From positions 1 through 15,646 of the forward strand of contig MTKS01000016.1 of the NCBI GenBank assembly GCA_004028495.1: a stretch of DNA of 15,646 bases. The letters are read 5' to 3'. This document shows, in pieces, positions 8,113 through 14,858 of this stretch (positions are counted from its first letter, which is position 1; each line of letters begins with the position of its first letter). A model generated the notes under the pieces. The model was not told the origin of the DNA. It saw only the letters and a list, made by a program, of their open reading frames with translations, and did not search any database. A program made the translations under genes and the position numbers. The stretch is from Candidatus Electrothrix marina (GTDB lineage Bacteria > Desulfobacterota > Desulfobulbia > Desulfobulbales > Desulfobulbaceae).

Positions 8113-8934
8113 GTGGTAAAAGTTCAGAATATACTCGATATTCTTCAGGAAATCGCTCCTCTCGACCTTGCTCAGTCCTGGGATAATGTCGGTCTGCTCG
8201 TCGGCAGTCCGGACGGTCGAGTCACCTCGATTCTTCTTGCCTTGGATCCGACTACCGCCCTGATTGCCGAGGCGAAACGATGCAATGCCGAACTTGTCAT
8301 CACCCACCATCCGGCTATTTTTCATCCTTTAAAAAGCCTGCGTTCGGATCGTCCCTCGGAAAAATTTCTTCATGCCGCTGTGCAGGCGGGGATACATCTC
8401 ATCGGTTGCCATACGAATCTTGATGCCGCCTATGGCGGGGTTAATGATGTTTTAGCGCAGCTGCTCAACCTGAAAGAGACGGCTCCTCTGCTGCCGGACG
8501 GCGGAGAGTGCAGCGGCAAAAAGACCGGATTAGGCCGGATAGGGATGCTCACGGAACCGGTTTCTGCGGAGAGCTTTCTGGAACAACTGTCTACCGTGCT
8601 TTCTCCCCCTTGGTTGCTGGAGGCCGGGTCACGACCTGAGAAGGTACGCAAGGTCGCGGTGTGCGGTGGCTCCTGCTCTGATGTTTCCGAGACAGCCTTG
8701 GCGGCCGGAGCAGATGTGTTTATCACCGCTGAAATTAAGCATGATGTAGCCCGCTGGGCTGAAGAAGCCGGATTATGGCTGATCGACGGCGGTCATTTCG
8801 CCACGGAATATCCGGCAATGGAAGGATTGCGACAGTTGCTCGTCGAGAGGCTGAAAGCCTCTGATATGGGGGTACAGGTACAGTGCGCACGGCAGAAGCC
8901 TCCACTGCGCCTGGTAGCAGGAAAGAGTTGCTGA
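8113..8934 (+). CDS. NIF3/YbgI-family dinuclear metal-centre protein
   Basis: The 273-residue product belongs to the NIF3 (DUF34, YbgI) family: toroidal hexamers with a two-metal site per subunit. The biochemical role is unsettled, and the old annotation as a GTP cyclohydrolase I type 2 homologue is doubtful. The opening VQNILDILQEIAPLDLAQSW followed by DNVGLLVG is the family N-terminus. Expected metal ligands are present: His65-His66 in ITHHPAIFH, Asp104 in HTNLDAAYGG, and His228/Glu232 in DGGHFATEYP. The length is that of the short form lacking a large central insert. The GTG at 8113 gives the family-like N-terminus. A GTG at 8092 would add seven residues encoded by the hairpin and T-tract. 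Neither has a good Shine-Dalgarno sequence. It leads the NIF3 / zinc-ribbon / RNase H series. Confidence 0.9.
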   Translation: MVKVQNILDILQEIAPLDLAQSWDNVGLLVGSPDGRVTSILLALDPTTALIAEAKRCNAELVITHHPAIFHPLKSLRSDRPSEKFLHAAVQAGIHLIGCHTNLDAAYGGVNDVLAQLLNLKETAPLLPDGGECSGKKTGLGRIGMLTEPVSAESFLEQLSTVLSPPWLLEAGSRPEKVRKVAVCGGSCSDVSETALAAGADVFITAEIKHDVARWAEEAGLWLIDGGHFATEYPAMEGLRQLLVERLKASDMGVQVQCARQKPPLRLVAGKSC

Positions 8935-9080
8935 GGAACGTCGCAGAGAAACATGGCGGCTTTTGTATCATGTAATATGAGAGAGAACGAGCATTGCCAC
9001 AGATTTTTGATACTATTTTTTTCAATATTTAACACGCCGACCTTTATGTCGGTCGGAATTTGATACATGAGGAGTTTACC

Positions 9081-9806
9081 TTGAAAGAAGATATCAGCGT
9101 GCTTATAGCCCTGCAGGAACTTGACACAAAACTTTCCGGATTTGACCGGAAAATTGAGGAAAAGAAACAGGAGTTGACAGAGCGCGAGCAGGCCATCGCC
9201 GAGAAAGAGGCTCTTGCCGGGAAATGCCGGGAAAAAACGGCGGAGCTGGAGCAGAGCCGACGTGATATCAAAGCGGGCAGCGAGGATGCGGCGGAACGAA
9301 TTAAGGATCGCCAGAGTAAAATGATGCAGGTGCAGACCAGCCGGGAGCATCAGGCCTTGCTGAAAGAAATTGAAGAGGCTAAAAAAACGATCAAGGATTC
9401 GGAAGAACAGCAGCTTCAGGTGATGGAGCAGGCGGAGGCGGAAGAGGCCAAAGCGAAAGAGCTGGAGAATCTTTGCACCGGAGAAAAGAAGCTTCTTGCT
9501 GAGGAAACCGGCAAGGTCGAGAAAGCTGTTGAGAAACTCAATAGCCAGCGTCTGGCAGTTCAGGATAAACGCGATAAGCTTGCCAAAAAAATCTCGTCCT
9601 CATGGGTAAAACGCTATGATAAATTACTCAAGAAACGTGATGGGCTTGCTGTTGTCCGGGTCATTGATGCTGTTTGTCAGGGTTGTTTTATGACTATCCC
9701 GCCACAGAAGTATAATGATATTTGCCTGGGAGAGCAGATTTTCACCTGCCCGACCTGTCAGCGCACCCTGTATTATCTGCCGCAGGAAGAAGAGGCTGAT
9801 GCCTGA
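9081..9806 (+). CDS. Coiled-coil C4 zinc-ribbon protein (DUF164/FlgZ-like family)
   Basis: The 241-residue product is a long, strongly charged antiparallel coiled-coil (about residues 5-180, rich in Glu, Lys, Gln) followed by a C-terminal zinc ribbon with Cys199/Cys202 (CQGC) and Cys223/Cys226 (CPTC). This is the PF02591/COG1579 family. Its best-studied member, Helicobacter HP0958 (FlgZ), binds nucleic acid and partners with RpoN; in most bacteria the role is unknown. The TTG at 9081 is chosen because GAGGAG (9069-9074) lies six bases ahead. A TTG at 9060 would add seven residues and has no such site. The last eight bases overlap the RNase H gene. It sits 146 bases behind NIF3, and that gap shows only a small CCGAC/GTCGG hairpin near 9037-9053. 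Confidence 0.9.
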   Translation: MKEDISVLIALQELDTKLSGFDRKIEEKKQELTEREQAIAEKEALAGKCREKTAELEQSRRDIKAGSEDAAERIKDRQSKMMQVQTSREHQALLKEIEEAKKTIKDSEEQQLQVMEQAEAEEAKAKELENLCTGEKKLLAEETGKVEKAVEKLNSQRLAVQDKRDKLAKKISSSWVKRYDKLLKKRDGLAVVRVIDAVCQGCFMTIPPQKYNDICLGEQIFTCPTCQRTLYYLPQEEEADA

Positions 9807-10407
9807 TCTCTGTTTGGACCGAGCCGCTGTTGCGGCTGCTCTGGGGGAACAGCTGCCGGATACGATCCTGGCAAAGCTGTTCCCGGATTATGCTCTTGCG
9901 GAGTTACGCGCTGTTTTACGCGGTCAGCAGAAAACAGCGTGCCCGCTTACCCCTGCTGTTCAGCAGCAGAGCCTGTTCGCCGAACCGGCTGCCGGTTCCG
10001 GCCTTGCCTGCAAACTCTTCACCGACGGTGCCTCTCGGGGGAATCCGGGAGAAGCCGGGGCCGGAAGTGTCCTTTTGGACGGTGACGGCCAGGAACTTGC
10101 GGCTCGGTCGTTTTATCTCGGCAAATGCACGAATAATGTGGCCGAGTACAAGGCCTTGATTATGGGACTGCAATCCGTTCTTGAATCGGGATGTGGCAGG
10201 GTGGAGATTTTTCTTGATTCGCAATTGATTGTCCGACAGATTCAGGGACAGTATAAGGTCAAACATCCGGCCCTGAAACCTCTGTTTGAGGAGGTGAAAG
10301 AGCTGCTCGCCAAGATAGACAGCTGGACGGTTGCTCATGTACCGCGCGAGCAGAATAAGCGGGCGGATGAGTTGGCGAACCAGGGGATTGATGAGCGAAG
10401 AAATTAA
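9799..10407 (+). CDS. RNase HI-type protein with N-terminal extension
   Basis: The 202-residue product has an RNase H fold from about residue 70 onward. The catalytic set is complete: Asp76 in FTDGASRGNPG, Glu116 in NVAEYKALIMGL, Asp140 in FLDSQLIVRQIQG and Asp190 in KRADELANQG. It should cleave the RNA strand of RNA-DNA hybrids using two metal ions. The first 68 residues are an extra, alanine- and leucine-rich region ending in QQSLFAEP. They lack the hybrid-binding motif of eukaryotic RNase H1, and I do not recognise them. The ATG at 9799 overlaps the zinc-ribbon gene by eight bases, so the pair is translationally coupled. An upstream frame extension to 9715 lies wholly inside the previous gene and is rejected. 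It resembles the reverse-transcriptase-like / ribonuclease HI family proteins rather than canonical E. coli RnhA. Confidence 0.9.
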   Translation: MPDLCLDRAAVAAALGEQLPDTILAKLFPDYALAELRAVLRGQQKTACPLTPAVQQQSLFAEPAAGSGLACKLFTDGASRGNPGEAGAGSVLLDGDGQELAARSFYLGKCTNNVAEYKALIMGLQSVLESGCGRVEIFLDSQLIVRQIQGQYKVKHPALKPLFEEVKELLAKIDSWTVAHVPREQNKRADELANQGIDERRN

Positions 10408-10437
10408 TCCTTCTTCCTTCCTCAAATGTTACCAGTA

Positions 10438-10464
10438 TTGATAAAAACAAAACTTCTATATTGT
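10438..10464 (+). promoter_or_regulatory. Possible promoter of the AT-rich membrane-protein gene
   Basis: TTGATA (10438-10443) and TATTGT (10459-10464) are 15 bases apart, slightly short of ideal. If used, transcription would start within a few bases of the ATG at 10476, giving an almost leaderless message. That fits the absence of a Shine-Dalgarno sequence there. Candidate only. Confidence 0.3.
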
Positions 10465-10475
10465 GACCATACCTC

Positions 10476-11111
10476 ATGTCTGAAATAGCTAGGGAAGAGA
10501 TGAGTGCTCAGTTTCTCTTAGCAGAATATGCAGCTCTGCAAGCGAGGGCCAGTCATTATGAAGAAATAAAATCAAAACAGGTAAACTTTTTCTTAGTCGT
10601 GGCAGCCTCTGCAGGAGCTATTGCTTCAGCAATTATCAAGGAAAAGATTTTTCCGAATCACATGCATGAAGCAATAATAGGTTTGTCTATATTTACTTTA
10701 ATTTTAGGAGTATTGACGCTGAGAATGCTAATAACTTATTCGATGGCTGTGGTAGCTTTTTACAGACGTGCTGGGCGTATCAGAAGATGGTTTGTAGATA
10801 GGGATAGGGCGTTACAAAAATATGTAGCTTTTGAACCCAACGATGATAGGCCTACATTCACTAATGTAGGAGGATATACTTATTGGAGAGGAGCGGAGAG
10901 CATTCTCTTATTGCTGAATTCCATAGCAACGATAAGTATTGCTTTGTCAGTTTTGTATCAATGCACCTCGAATACTTGCCTGGTCGTACTGACAATACTC
11001 GTATTCGGTATCATATCCTGGTATCTTCAGGTTTTTTATACACAAAAGAAGTTAAAGGAAACCGAAATCTCTGAATGGGCAGTGAAGAATATCAATTTCC
11101 CGACAGCCTGA
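10476..11111 (+). CDS. AT-rich four-helix membrane protein of unknown function
   Basis: The 211-residue product is not a family I can name. A charged N-terminal helix (about residues 8-33, SAQFLLAEYAALQARASHYE) precedes two close membrane segments (about 36-55 and 66-95). A basic soluble stretch follows (FYRRAGRIRRWFVDRDRALQ and on to residue 138), then two more membrane segments (about 141-162 and 168-188) and a charged tail. Both ends should be cytosolic. Its DNA is visibly different: bases 10501-10740 are about 37% G+C by my count, while a sample inside the preceding RNase H gene (10021-10080) is about 68%. No Shine-Dalgarno sequence precedes the ATG. It separates the RNase H gene from rnpB and ends in its own hairpin, so it looks like a later insertion. 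Coding status is likely; function unknown. Confidence 0.75.
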   Translation: MSEIAREEMSAQFLLAEYAALQARASHYEEIKSKQVNFFLVVAASAGAIASAIIKEKIFPNHMHEAIIGLSIFTLILGVLTLRMLITYSMAVVAFYRRAGRIRRWFVDRDRALQKYVAFEPNDDRPTFTNVGGYTYWRGAESILLLLNSIATISIALSVLYQCTSNTCLVVLTILVFGIISWYLQVFYTQKKLKETEISEWAVKNINFPTA

Positions 11112-11126
11112 AGCTTTATCGGGAAA
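11096..11126 (+). terminator. Hairpin at the end of the AT-rich gene
   Basis: TTTCCCGA (11096-11103) pairs perfectly with TCGGGAAA (11119-11126), and AGC/GCT can pair inside. It overlaps the last codons and stop of the gene. The following CTTTCTGTTCTTTT is T-rich but interrupted, so this is a probable, imperfect terminator that would separate the gene from rnpB. Confidence 0.55.
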
Positions 11127-11291
11127 GAGTCTTTCTGTTCTTTTAGAGAAGATTTTTGCGTTGAAGGCAGAAATTGCCTGCCTATTTTCAGAAAATTTCT
11201 AACTTTAACCCGGAAAGCTGCTGCCTTTACCCAGAAGAGGCTTGGCTTTTTCAGGAAGTCTTCCGGCTCAGATCAGGAAAATTGCTGTTTA

Positions 11292-11318
11292 TTGCAAGGG
11301 CAACTTCTGCTGTAATAG
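11292..11318 (+). promoter_or_regulatory. Possible rnpB promoter
   Basis: TTGCAA (11292-11297) and TAATAG (11313-11318) are 15 bases apart, upstream of the RNase P RNA by about 25 bases. rnpB needs a promoter in the 11127-11340 gap and this is the best pair I can find, but spacing and match are both mediocre. Nothing else in this gap is convincing. Confidence 0.25.
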
Positions 11319-11341
11319 GCTGCTTTAAGAAGATGTAAGGA

Positions 11342-11712
11342 GTTGCAGGGTGGACGCATGGTCGCTCCGGCTTTACGCCGGTGAGGAAAGTCCGAACACC
11401 GCAGGGCACGGTGGTTCTTAACGGGAACTTCGGGTAACCGAAGGAAAGTGCCACAGAAAATACACCGCCGATGGAACGACGTGTCGTTCACAGGTAAGGT
11501 TGAAATGGCGAGGTAAGAGCTCACCGCCTTTATGGTGACATAAAGGGCAGGGTAAACCCCACCGGGTGCAAGACCAAATAGGGAAACGTTTGAGGGCGGC
11601 TCGTCCAAAGTTTCCGGGTAGGTTGCACGAGGTGCCGGGCAACCGGCATCCCAGTTAAATGATCATGGCCTGCTTCGGCAGGAACAGAATTCGGCTTATA
11701 GTCCACCCTGTT
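11342..11712 (+). ncRNA. rnpB: RNase P RNA (class A)
   Basis: This is the catalytic RNA that removes 5' leaders from precursor tRNAs. Helix P1 is seen as CAGGGTGGAC (11346-11355) pairing with GTCCACCCTG (11701-11710). Universally conserved blocks are in order: GAGGAAAGTCCGAACACC (11383-11400), GAAAGTGCCACAGAAA, AGGTAAGGTTGAAATGG, GGTAAGAGCTCACC, GGGTAAACCCC (the region that pairs with the tRNA CCA end) and ACAGAATTCGGCTTATAG just before the 3' P1 strand. A run of eight T residues (11711-11718) follows and, with P1 or the preceding GCCTGCTTCGGCAGG stem, may end transcription. Exact 5' and 3' ends are estimated to within several bases. The call itself is certain. Confidence 0.97.
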
Positions 11713-11726
11713 TTTTTTACACGCGT

Positions 11727-12194
11727 ATGCAATATACAATAGAACAAATCGGGATCATCCACTCTCCCTATACCGGCAAAGAAGTCTGCCCGGTTCAGGG
11801 CAGAGCAGCCCCTGAGGGCATCGGCAGGGTCGAGGTGTTCCCGGAATATGAAGAAGCCCTGGAAACCATCGAGACCTTCTCGCATATCTTTCTTCTCTAC
11901 CGGTTTGATCGAGCCGGAGAAATACAATTATCCCGCCCCACCTTTCTTGACGATGCCCCGCACGGGGTCTTTGCTTCCCGCCATCCCTGCCGACCGAACA
12001 GTATCGGCATGTCCATTGTCCGCCTTGAAGCAAAAAAAGAAAATATCCTGGAAGTCAGTGAAATTGATATCTTGGATAATACCCCGCTTCTTGATATAAA
12101 ACCTTATATACCTAGATTTGATTATCGGCAGGATGCAAGTAACGGCTGGGTTGAGGGAAAGGCGTGGCGGGATAAACCGGAAGGCCGAGAGTAA
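11727..12194 (+). CDS. trmO: tRNA (N6-threonylcarbamoyladenosine(37)-N6)-methyltransferase TrmO
   Basis: TrmO adds a methyl group from S-adenosylmethionine to t6A37 in certain tRNAs, tuning ACY decoding. The 155-residue product has the YaeB/UPF0066 barrel motifs: IGIIHSPYTGKEVCPVQ at the start, FSHIFLLYRFDRAG, the signature FASRHPCRPNSIGMSIVRL and DILDNTPLLDIKPYIPRFD. It is the short form: the E. coli protein (about 235 residues) has an extra C-terminal domain missing here, while many bacterial and archaeal members are this short. The ATG at 11727 gives the family N-terminus, yet it lies only eight bases after the rnpB T-run and has no Shine-Dalgarno sequence. It may therefore depend on read-through from rnpB or be almost leaderless. 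Biochemical specificity is inferred from family. Confidence 0.88.
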   Translation: MQYTIEQIGIIHSPYTGKEVCPVQGRAAPEGIGRVEVFPEYEEALETIETFSHIFLLYRFDRAGEIQLSRPTFLDDAPHGVFASRHPCRPNSIGMSIVRLEAKKENILEVSEIDILDNTPLLDIKPYIPRFDYRQDASNGWVEGKAWRDKPEGRE

Positions 12195-12229
12195 CAACTC
12201 CTTGTAACTTCAAATTTTGAGGTTGAATA

Positions 12230-12838
12230 ATGCCCTATAGCGATTTTGATCTGAAAACGGTTAAGCAAAAGCTTGGTGTTCATCTGACCGAGCAGGAAGG
12301 GCTTTTTTCCAGCGTTCCGGATATTGTCGTCAGCCTTTCATTTCAGGAAATTCTCCAAGAGAATGTTCCGCTTGCCCGTGCCATTAATACCGAGAAGGCT
12401 CGTTCAGAGCTGATTATTGCCAATATCTTGGTTGAATTACGCAAGATCCTCAAACATCAGATCAGTTTATTTTCCGGTATTGAGTTTAATGTTGATAAGG
12501 AGAAGGGGCTGAACGGGTTCTGCGATTTCATCATCAGCGCATCCCTGGAACAATTACTGCTGAACAGTCCGGTGATTGCGCTTGTTGAAGCAAAAAATGA
12601 AAATATCATCGGCGGATTAGGGCAATGCATTGCCGAGATGGTTGCGGCAAAATTGTTCAATGAGGCAGAGGGTGTTGAACATATAGGGACGATTTACGGG
12701 GTTGTTACAACCGGAACGGCTTGGAAATTTCTCAAAATGGAGAAACTTGAGGTCTTCATTGATCTGGATGAGTATTCCATTGAGCAGCCGGAGAAGATTT
12801 TAGGGATTCTATTGGCTATGGTGGGGCAGGAGGCGTAA
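12230..12838 (+). CDS. PD-(D/E)XK-nuclease-like protein of unknown function
   Basis: The 202-residue product has the order of residues expected of a PD-(D/E)XK nuclease core: Glu60 in a helix (KARSELIIANILVEL), Asp99 in FCDFII, the Glu120-x-Lys122 motif in ALVEAKNENI, then Gln132 in GLGQCIAEMVAAKLF. It recalls a family of uncharacterised proteins I associate with cyanobacteria and filamentous sulfur bacteria; I cannot name a characterised member. No helicase, methylase or other defence partner is adjacent. The start is supported by GAGGT at 12219-12223, six bases ahead of the ATG. It stands alone between trmO and ispDF, 35 bases behind trmO. Coding status is high; nuclease activity is inference from the motif pattern. 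Confidence 0.82.
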   Translation: MPYSDFDLKTVKQKLGVHLTEQEGLFSSVPDIVVSLSFQEILQENVPLARAINTEKARSELIIANILVELRKILKHQISLFSGIEFNVDKEKGLNGFCDFIISASLEQLLLNSPVIALVEAKNENIIGGLGQCIAEMVAAKLFNEAEGVEHIGTIYGVVTTGTAWKFLKMEKLEVFIDLDEYSIEQPEKILGILLAMVGQEA

Positions 12839-12875
12839 GGGGGGCCAAATCTGAGAAAAACAACCTCAAATCTTG

Positions 12876-12986
12876 ATGTTGACCATCGCTCTTGTTCTGG
12901 TAACACAGACATCTGCTTCGCCCTTTTCTGCGCATTCGGCAGCAACCGCAGCAAACGGAAAAACACTTCTTACAGGAACTGACTGA
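12876..12986 (+). CDS. Possible 36-codon ORF coupled to ispDF
   Basis: From the ATG at 12876 a frame of 36 codons begins MLTIALVLVTQTSASPFSAH, which resembles a short secretion signal. Its TGA overlaps the ispDF start as TGATG. No Shine-Dalgarno sequence precedes it, and the open frame is bounded by a TGA at 12852. It could be a leader peptide, a decayed gene remnant or chance. It is included because otherwise the 147 bases between the PD-(D/E)XK gene and ispDF would be blank. Confidence 0.22.
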   Translation: MLTIALVLVTQTSASPFSAHSAATAANGKTLLTGTD

Positions 12987-14185
12987 TGAACGAATACGAT
13001 ATTCCTCCTACCATCGCCGCCATCATCCCGGCAGCAGGTTTTGGCACCCGAATGGGAGCCGCCATCCCCAAGCAATTCCTCGAACTGGCCGGAGAGCCTG
13101 TTTTTGTGCGGACTCTTCGGGTCTTTCTGGCCCACCCGGAAATCCACATCATTGTGCTTGTTCTGCCGCCGGAACAGTTGCAATCCGGCAAAGAGCAGCT
13201 CCTTCCTTTCCTCACCCCAGAGCAGCAGGGAAAAATGCTGTACACCACTGGGGGGGAAGCCCGCCAGCACTCGGTGCAGAACGGTATGAAGGCCCTGCCT
13301 GCTTCTATTGAGCGTATTTTTGTCCATGACGGGGCACGTCCTTTGGTGAGTGCGGAGATTATTGATCGCTGTCTGGCTGGTATTGAAGAGCACGGGGCTG
13401 TGATCGCAGCTGTCCCGGTCAAGGATACCTTAAAAGAGGTTGAGGACGGCACAGAGATCATCGGAACTGTTGATCGCTCCCAGCTTTGGCATGCCCAGAC
13501 CCCTCAGGCTATGGATCTGCACTTGTTGGAGCGGGCCTATGAGTATGCGGCAGCCACTGAATTTATCGGCACGGACGAGGCCTCTCTGCTGGAGCATGCC
13601 GGGGTTTCGGTGAGCGTGGTTATGGGCAGTGAAGAGAATATCAAGATTACCCGACCGGAGGATCTGCGGATTGCTGCCACTCTGCTCCGGGAAAATCAGG
13701 AAGGAGAGACAGCAATGCGGATAGGACACGGTTTTGATGCCCATCGGTTGGTGGAAGGACGCAAGCTTATTCTTGGTGGGGTGGACATTCCCTACGAGCT
13801 GGGTCTGGCTGGTCATTCGGATGCTGATGTTTTGGTTCATGCCCTGATGGATGCCTTACTCGGTGCGCTGGGTGCTGGCGATATAGGGCGTCATTTCCCG
13901 GACACGGATGAACAGTACCGAGGCGCGGACAGCCTCACATTGCTGGAGCGAGTGATAGCGTTGGTTAAGGCCAAGAAGATGCGGTTGGTCAACGCGGATA
14001 TCACGGTGGTTTGCCAGCAGCCTAAGCTTGCTCCCCACTTGGCGACCATGCAGGCCAACCTCAGAGAGGTCTGCCGGGCGGAAGAAATTAATATCAAGGC
14101 CACCACCACCGAGGAGATGGGCTATACCGGGCGGGGAGAGGGGATCACCGCCCATGCGGTGGTGCTGCTGACCAAGACGGCATGA
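12986..14185 (+). CDS. ispDF: Bifunctional IspD/IspF enzyme of the MEP isoprenoid pathway
   Basis: The 399-residue product carries two steps of the methylerythritol phosphate pathway. Residues 1-about 235 are IspD (MEP cytidylyltransferase): IIPAAGFGTRMG followed by PKQF (13-31), VHDGARPLV (113-121), WHAQTPQAM (168-176) and EENIKITRPEDL (216-227). Residues 244-399 are IspF (MEcPP synthase): MRIGHGFDAHRL with metal ligands Asp251 and His253, HSDADVLVHAL with His285, GDIGRHFPDTD and KATTTEEMGYTGRGEG. The intermediate IspE step is not in the window. AGGA at 12974-12977 lies eight bases before the ATG. The junction holds an intact AAGGAG eight bases before Met244, so IspF may also start internally. 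It converges on plsY. Confidence 0.96.
   Translation: MNEYDIPPTIAAIIPAAGFGTRMGAAIPKQFLELAGEPVFVRTLRVFLAHPEIHIIVLVLPPEQLQSGKEQLLPFLTPEQQGKMLYTTGGEARQHSVQNGMKALPASIERIFVHDGARPLVSAEIIDRCLAGIEEHGAVIAAVPVKDTLKEVEDGTEIIGTVDRSQLWHAQTPQAMDLHLLERAYEYAAATEFIGTDEASLLEHAGVSVSVVMGSEENIKITRPEDLRIAATLLRENQEGETAMRIGHGFDAHRLVEGRKLILGGVDIPYELGLAGHSDADVLVHALMDALLGALGAGDIGRHFPDTDEQYRGADSLTLLERVIALVKAKKMRLVNADITVVCQQPKLAPHLATMQANLREVCRAEEINIKATTTEEMGYTGRGEGITAHAVVLLTKTA
13701..13717 (+). promoter_or_regulatory. Internal ribosome binding site at the IspF start
   Basis: AAGGAG (13701-13706) stands eight bases before the in-frame ATG at 13715, which is exactly where stand-alone IspF proteins begin (MRIGHGFDAH). It is a better Shine-Dalgarno match than the one at the head of the fused gene. 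It is either a working internal start or a relic of two separate genes. Confidence 0.55.
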
Positions 14186-14191
14186 TTCAGA

Positions 14192-14220
14192 GGCAGCATT
14201 CAGCATCACAACATGCTGCC
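14192..14220. terminator. Hairpin between convergent ispDF and plsY
   Basis: GGCAGCAT (14192-14199) pairs with ATGCTGCC (14213-14220); a second register, CAGCAT/ATGCTG around CACAAC, is also possible. It sits between the two convergent stops. There is no T-run directly after it on either strand, so if it terminates or protects message ends it does so without a classic U-tract. Confidence 0.35.
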
Positions 14221-14252
14221 CTCCCCTATCATCAACCCCTCTTCCTATACGT

Positions 14253-14858
14253 TCACTTTTTTTTCTTAAAACTCTTCTCATGCCCTTTCAGCAGCCGCCC
14301 GATATTCTCATAATGCTTGATCCAAATCATGACAACAACAAAGCAGGCAAGCAAAAGCTTCCAAGTCGGTTCAGCAAAAAAATACAAACAAGGCAAAATC
14401 ACGGCCGAGGCCAACAAAGAGCCGAGAGAAACAAATCCGGTGGCAGCAACAGTAGCGATAAAAACGGCTAAGCTGATCAGAACCGCTTTGGGGGCCAGAT
14501 AGAGAAAAGCTCCCAAGCCGGTGGCCACCCCCTTCCCTCCCTTAAAGCCAAGATAGACCGGAAACATATGCCCGATCACCGCAGCCGCGCCGCAAAGGGC
14601 GATCACCACATGACGATTCGGGGTATTGCCAAGCAGCAGCCCGGCAAGAAACATGGGAAGATACCCTTTTGCGCAATCAAGAAGAAAGGTTAAGAAACCG
14701 AGCTTTTTACCTAACAAGCGAGAAACATTGGTGGCACCGATATTTTTACTGCCCTGCTCACGGATATTCACTCCGCGACCACGAGATAACAGGAGACCAA
14801 AGGGAACAGCACCAATGAGGTAGGAAACTATGATCATGAAAAAATGGAAAAAATGCAT
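14253..14858 (-). CDS. plsY: Acyl-phosphate:glycerol-3-phosphate acyltransferase PlsY
   Basis: PlsY makes lysophosphatidic acid from glycerol-3-phosphate and acyl-phosphate (supplied by PlsX), the first committed phospholipid step, in the inner membrane. The 201-residue product has about five membrane segments and the three family motifs: GSKNIGATNVSRLLGKK (usual form GSGNIGATN, here with Lys), DCAKGYLPM, and GHMFPVYLGFKGGKGVATGL. Length is typical. The C-terminus is strongly basic (HEKSFKKKK). The ATG at 14858 shares one base with the stop of the upstream 65-residue gene (TAATG), so plsY is probably translated by coupling to it; I see no independent Shine-Dalgarno sequence. Confidence 0.95.
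   Translation of the reverse strand: MHFFHFFMIIVSYLIGAVPFGLLLSRGRGVNIREQGSKNIGATNVSRLLGKKLGFLTFLLDCAKGYLPMFLAGLLLGNTPNRHVVIALCGAAAVIGHMFPVYLGFKGGKGVATGLGAFLYLAPKAVLISLAVFIATVAATGFVSLGSLLASAVILPCLYFFAEPTWKLLLACFVVVMIWIKHYENIGRLLKGHEKSFKKKK

Noticed and set aside
11251..11739. Several minus-strand frames of 67-111 codons across rnpB
   Set aside because: They lie antisense to RNase P RNA; its conserved structure explains the open frames.
12866..13461. Minus-strand frames of 175 and 163 codons over the start of ispDF
   Set aside because: They overlap a certain gene on the other strand and show no domain, signal or start context.
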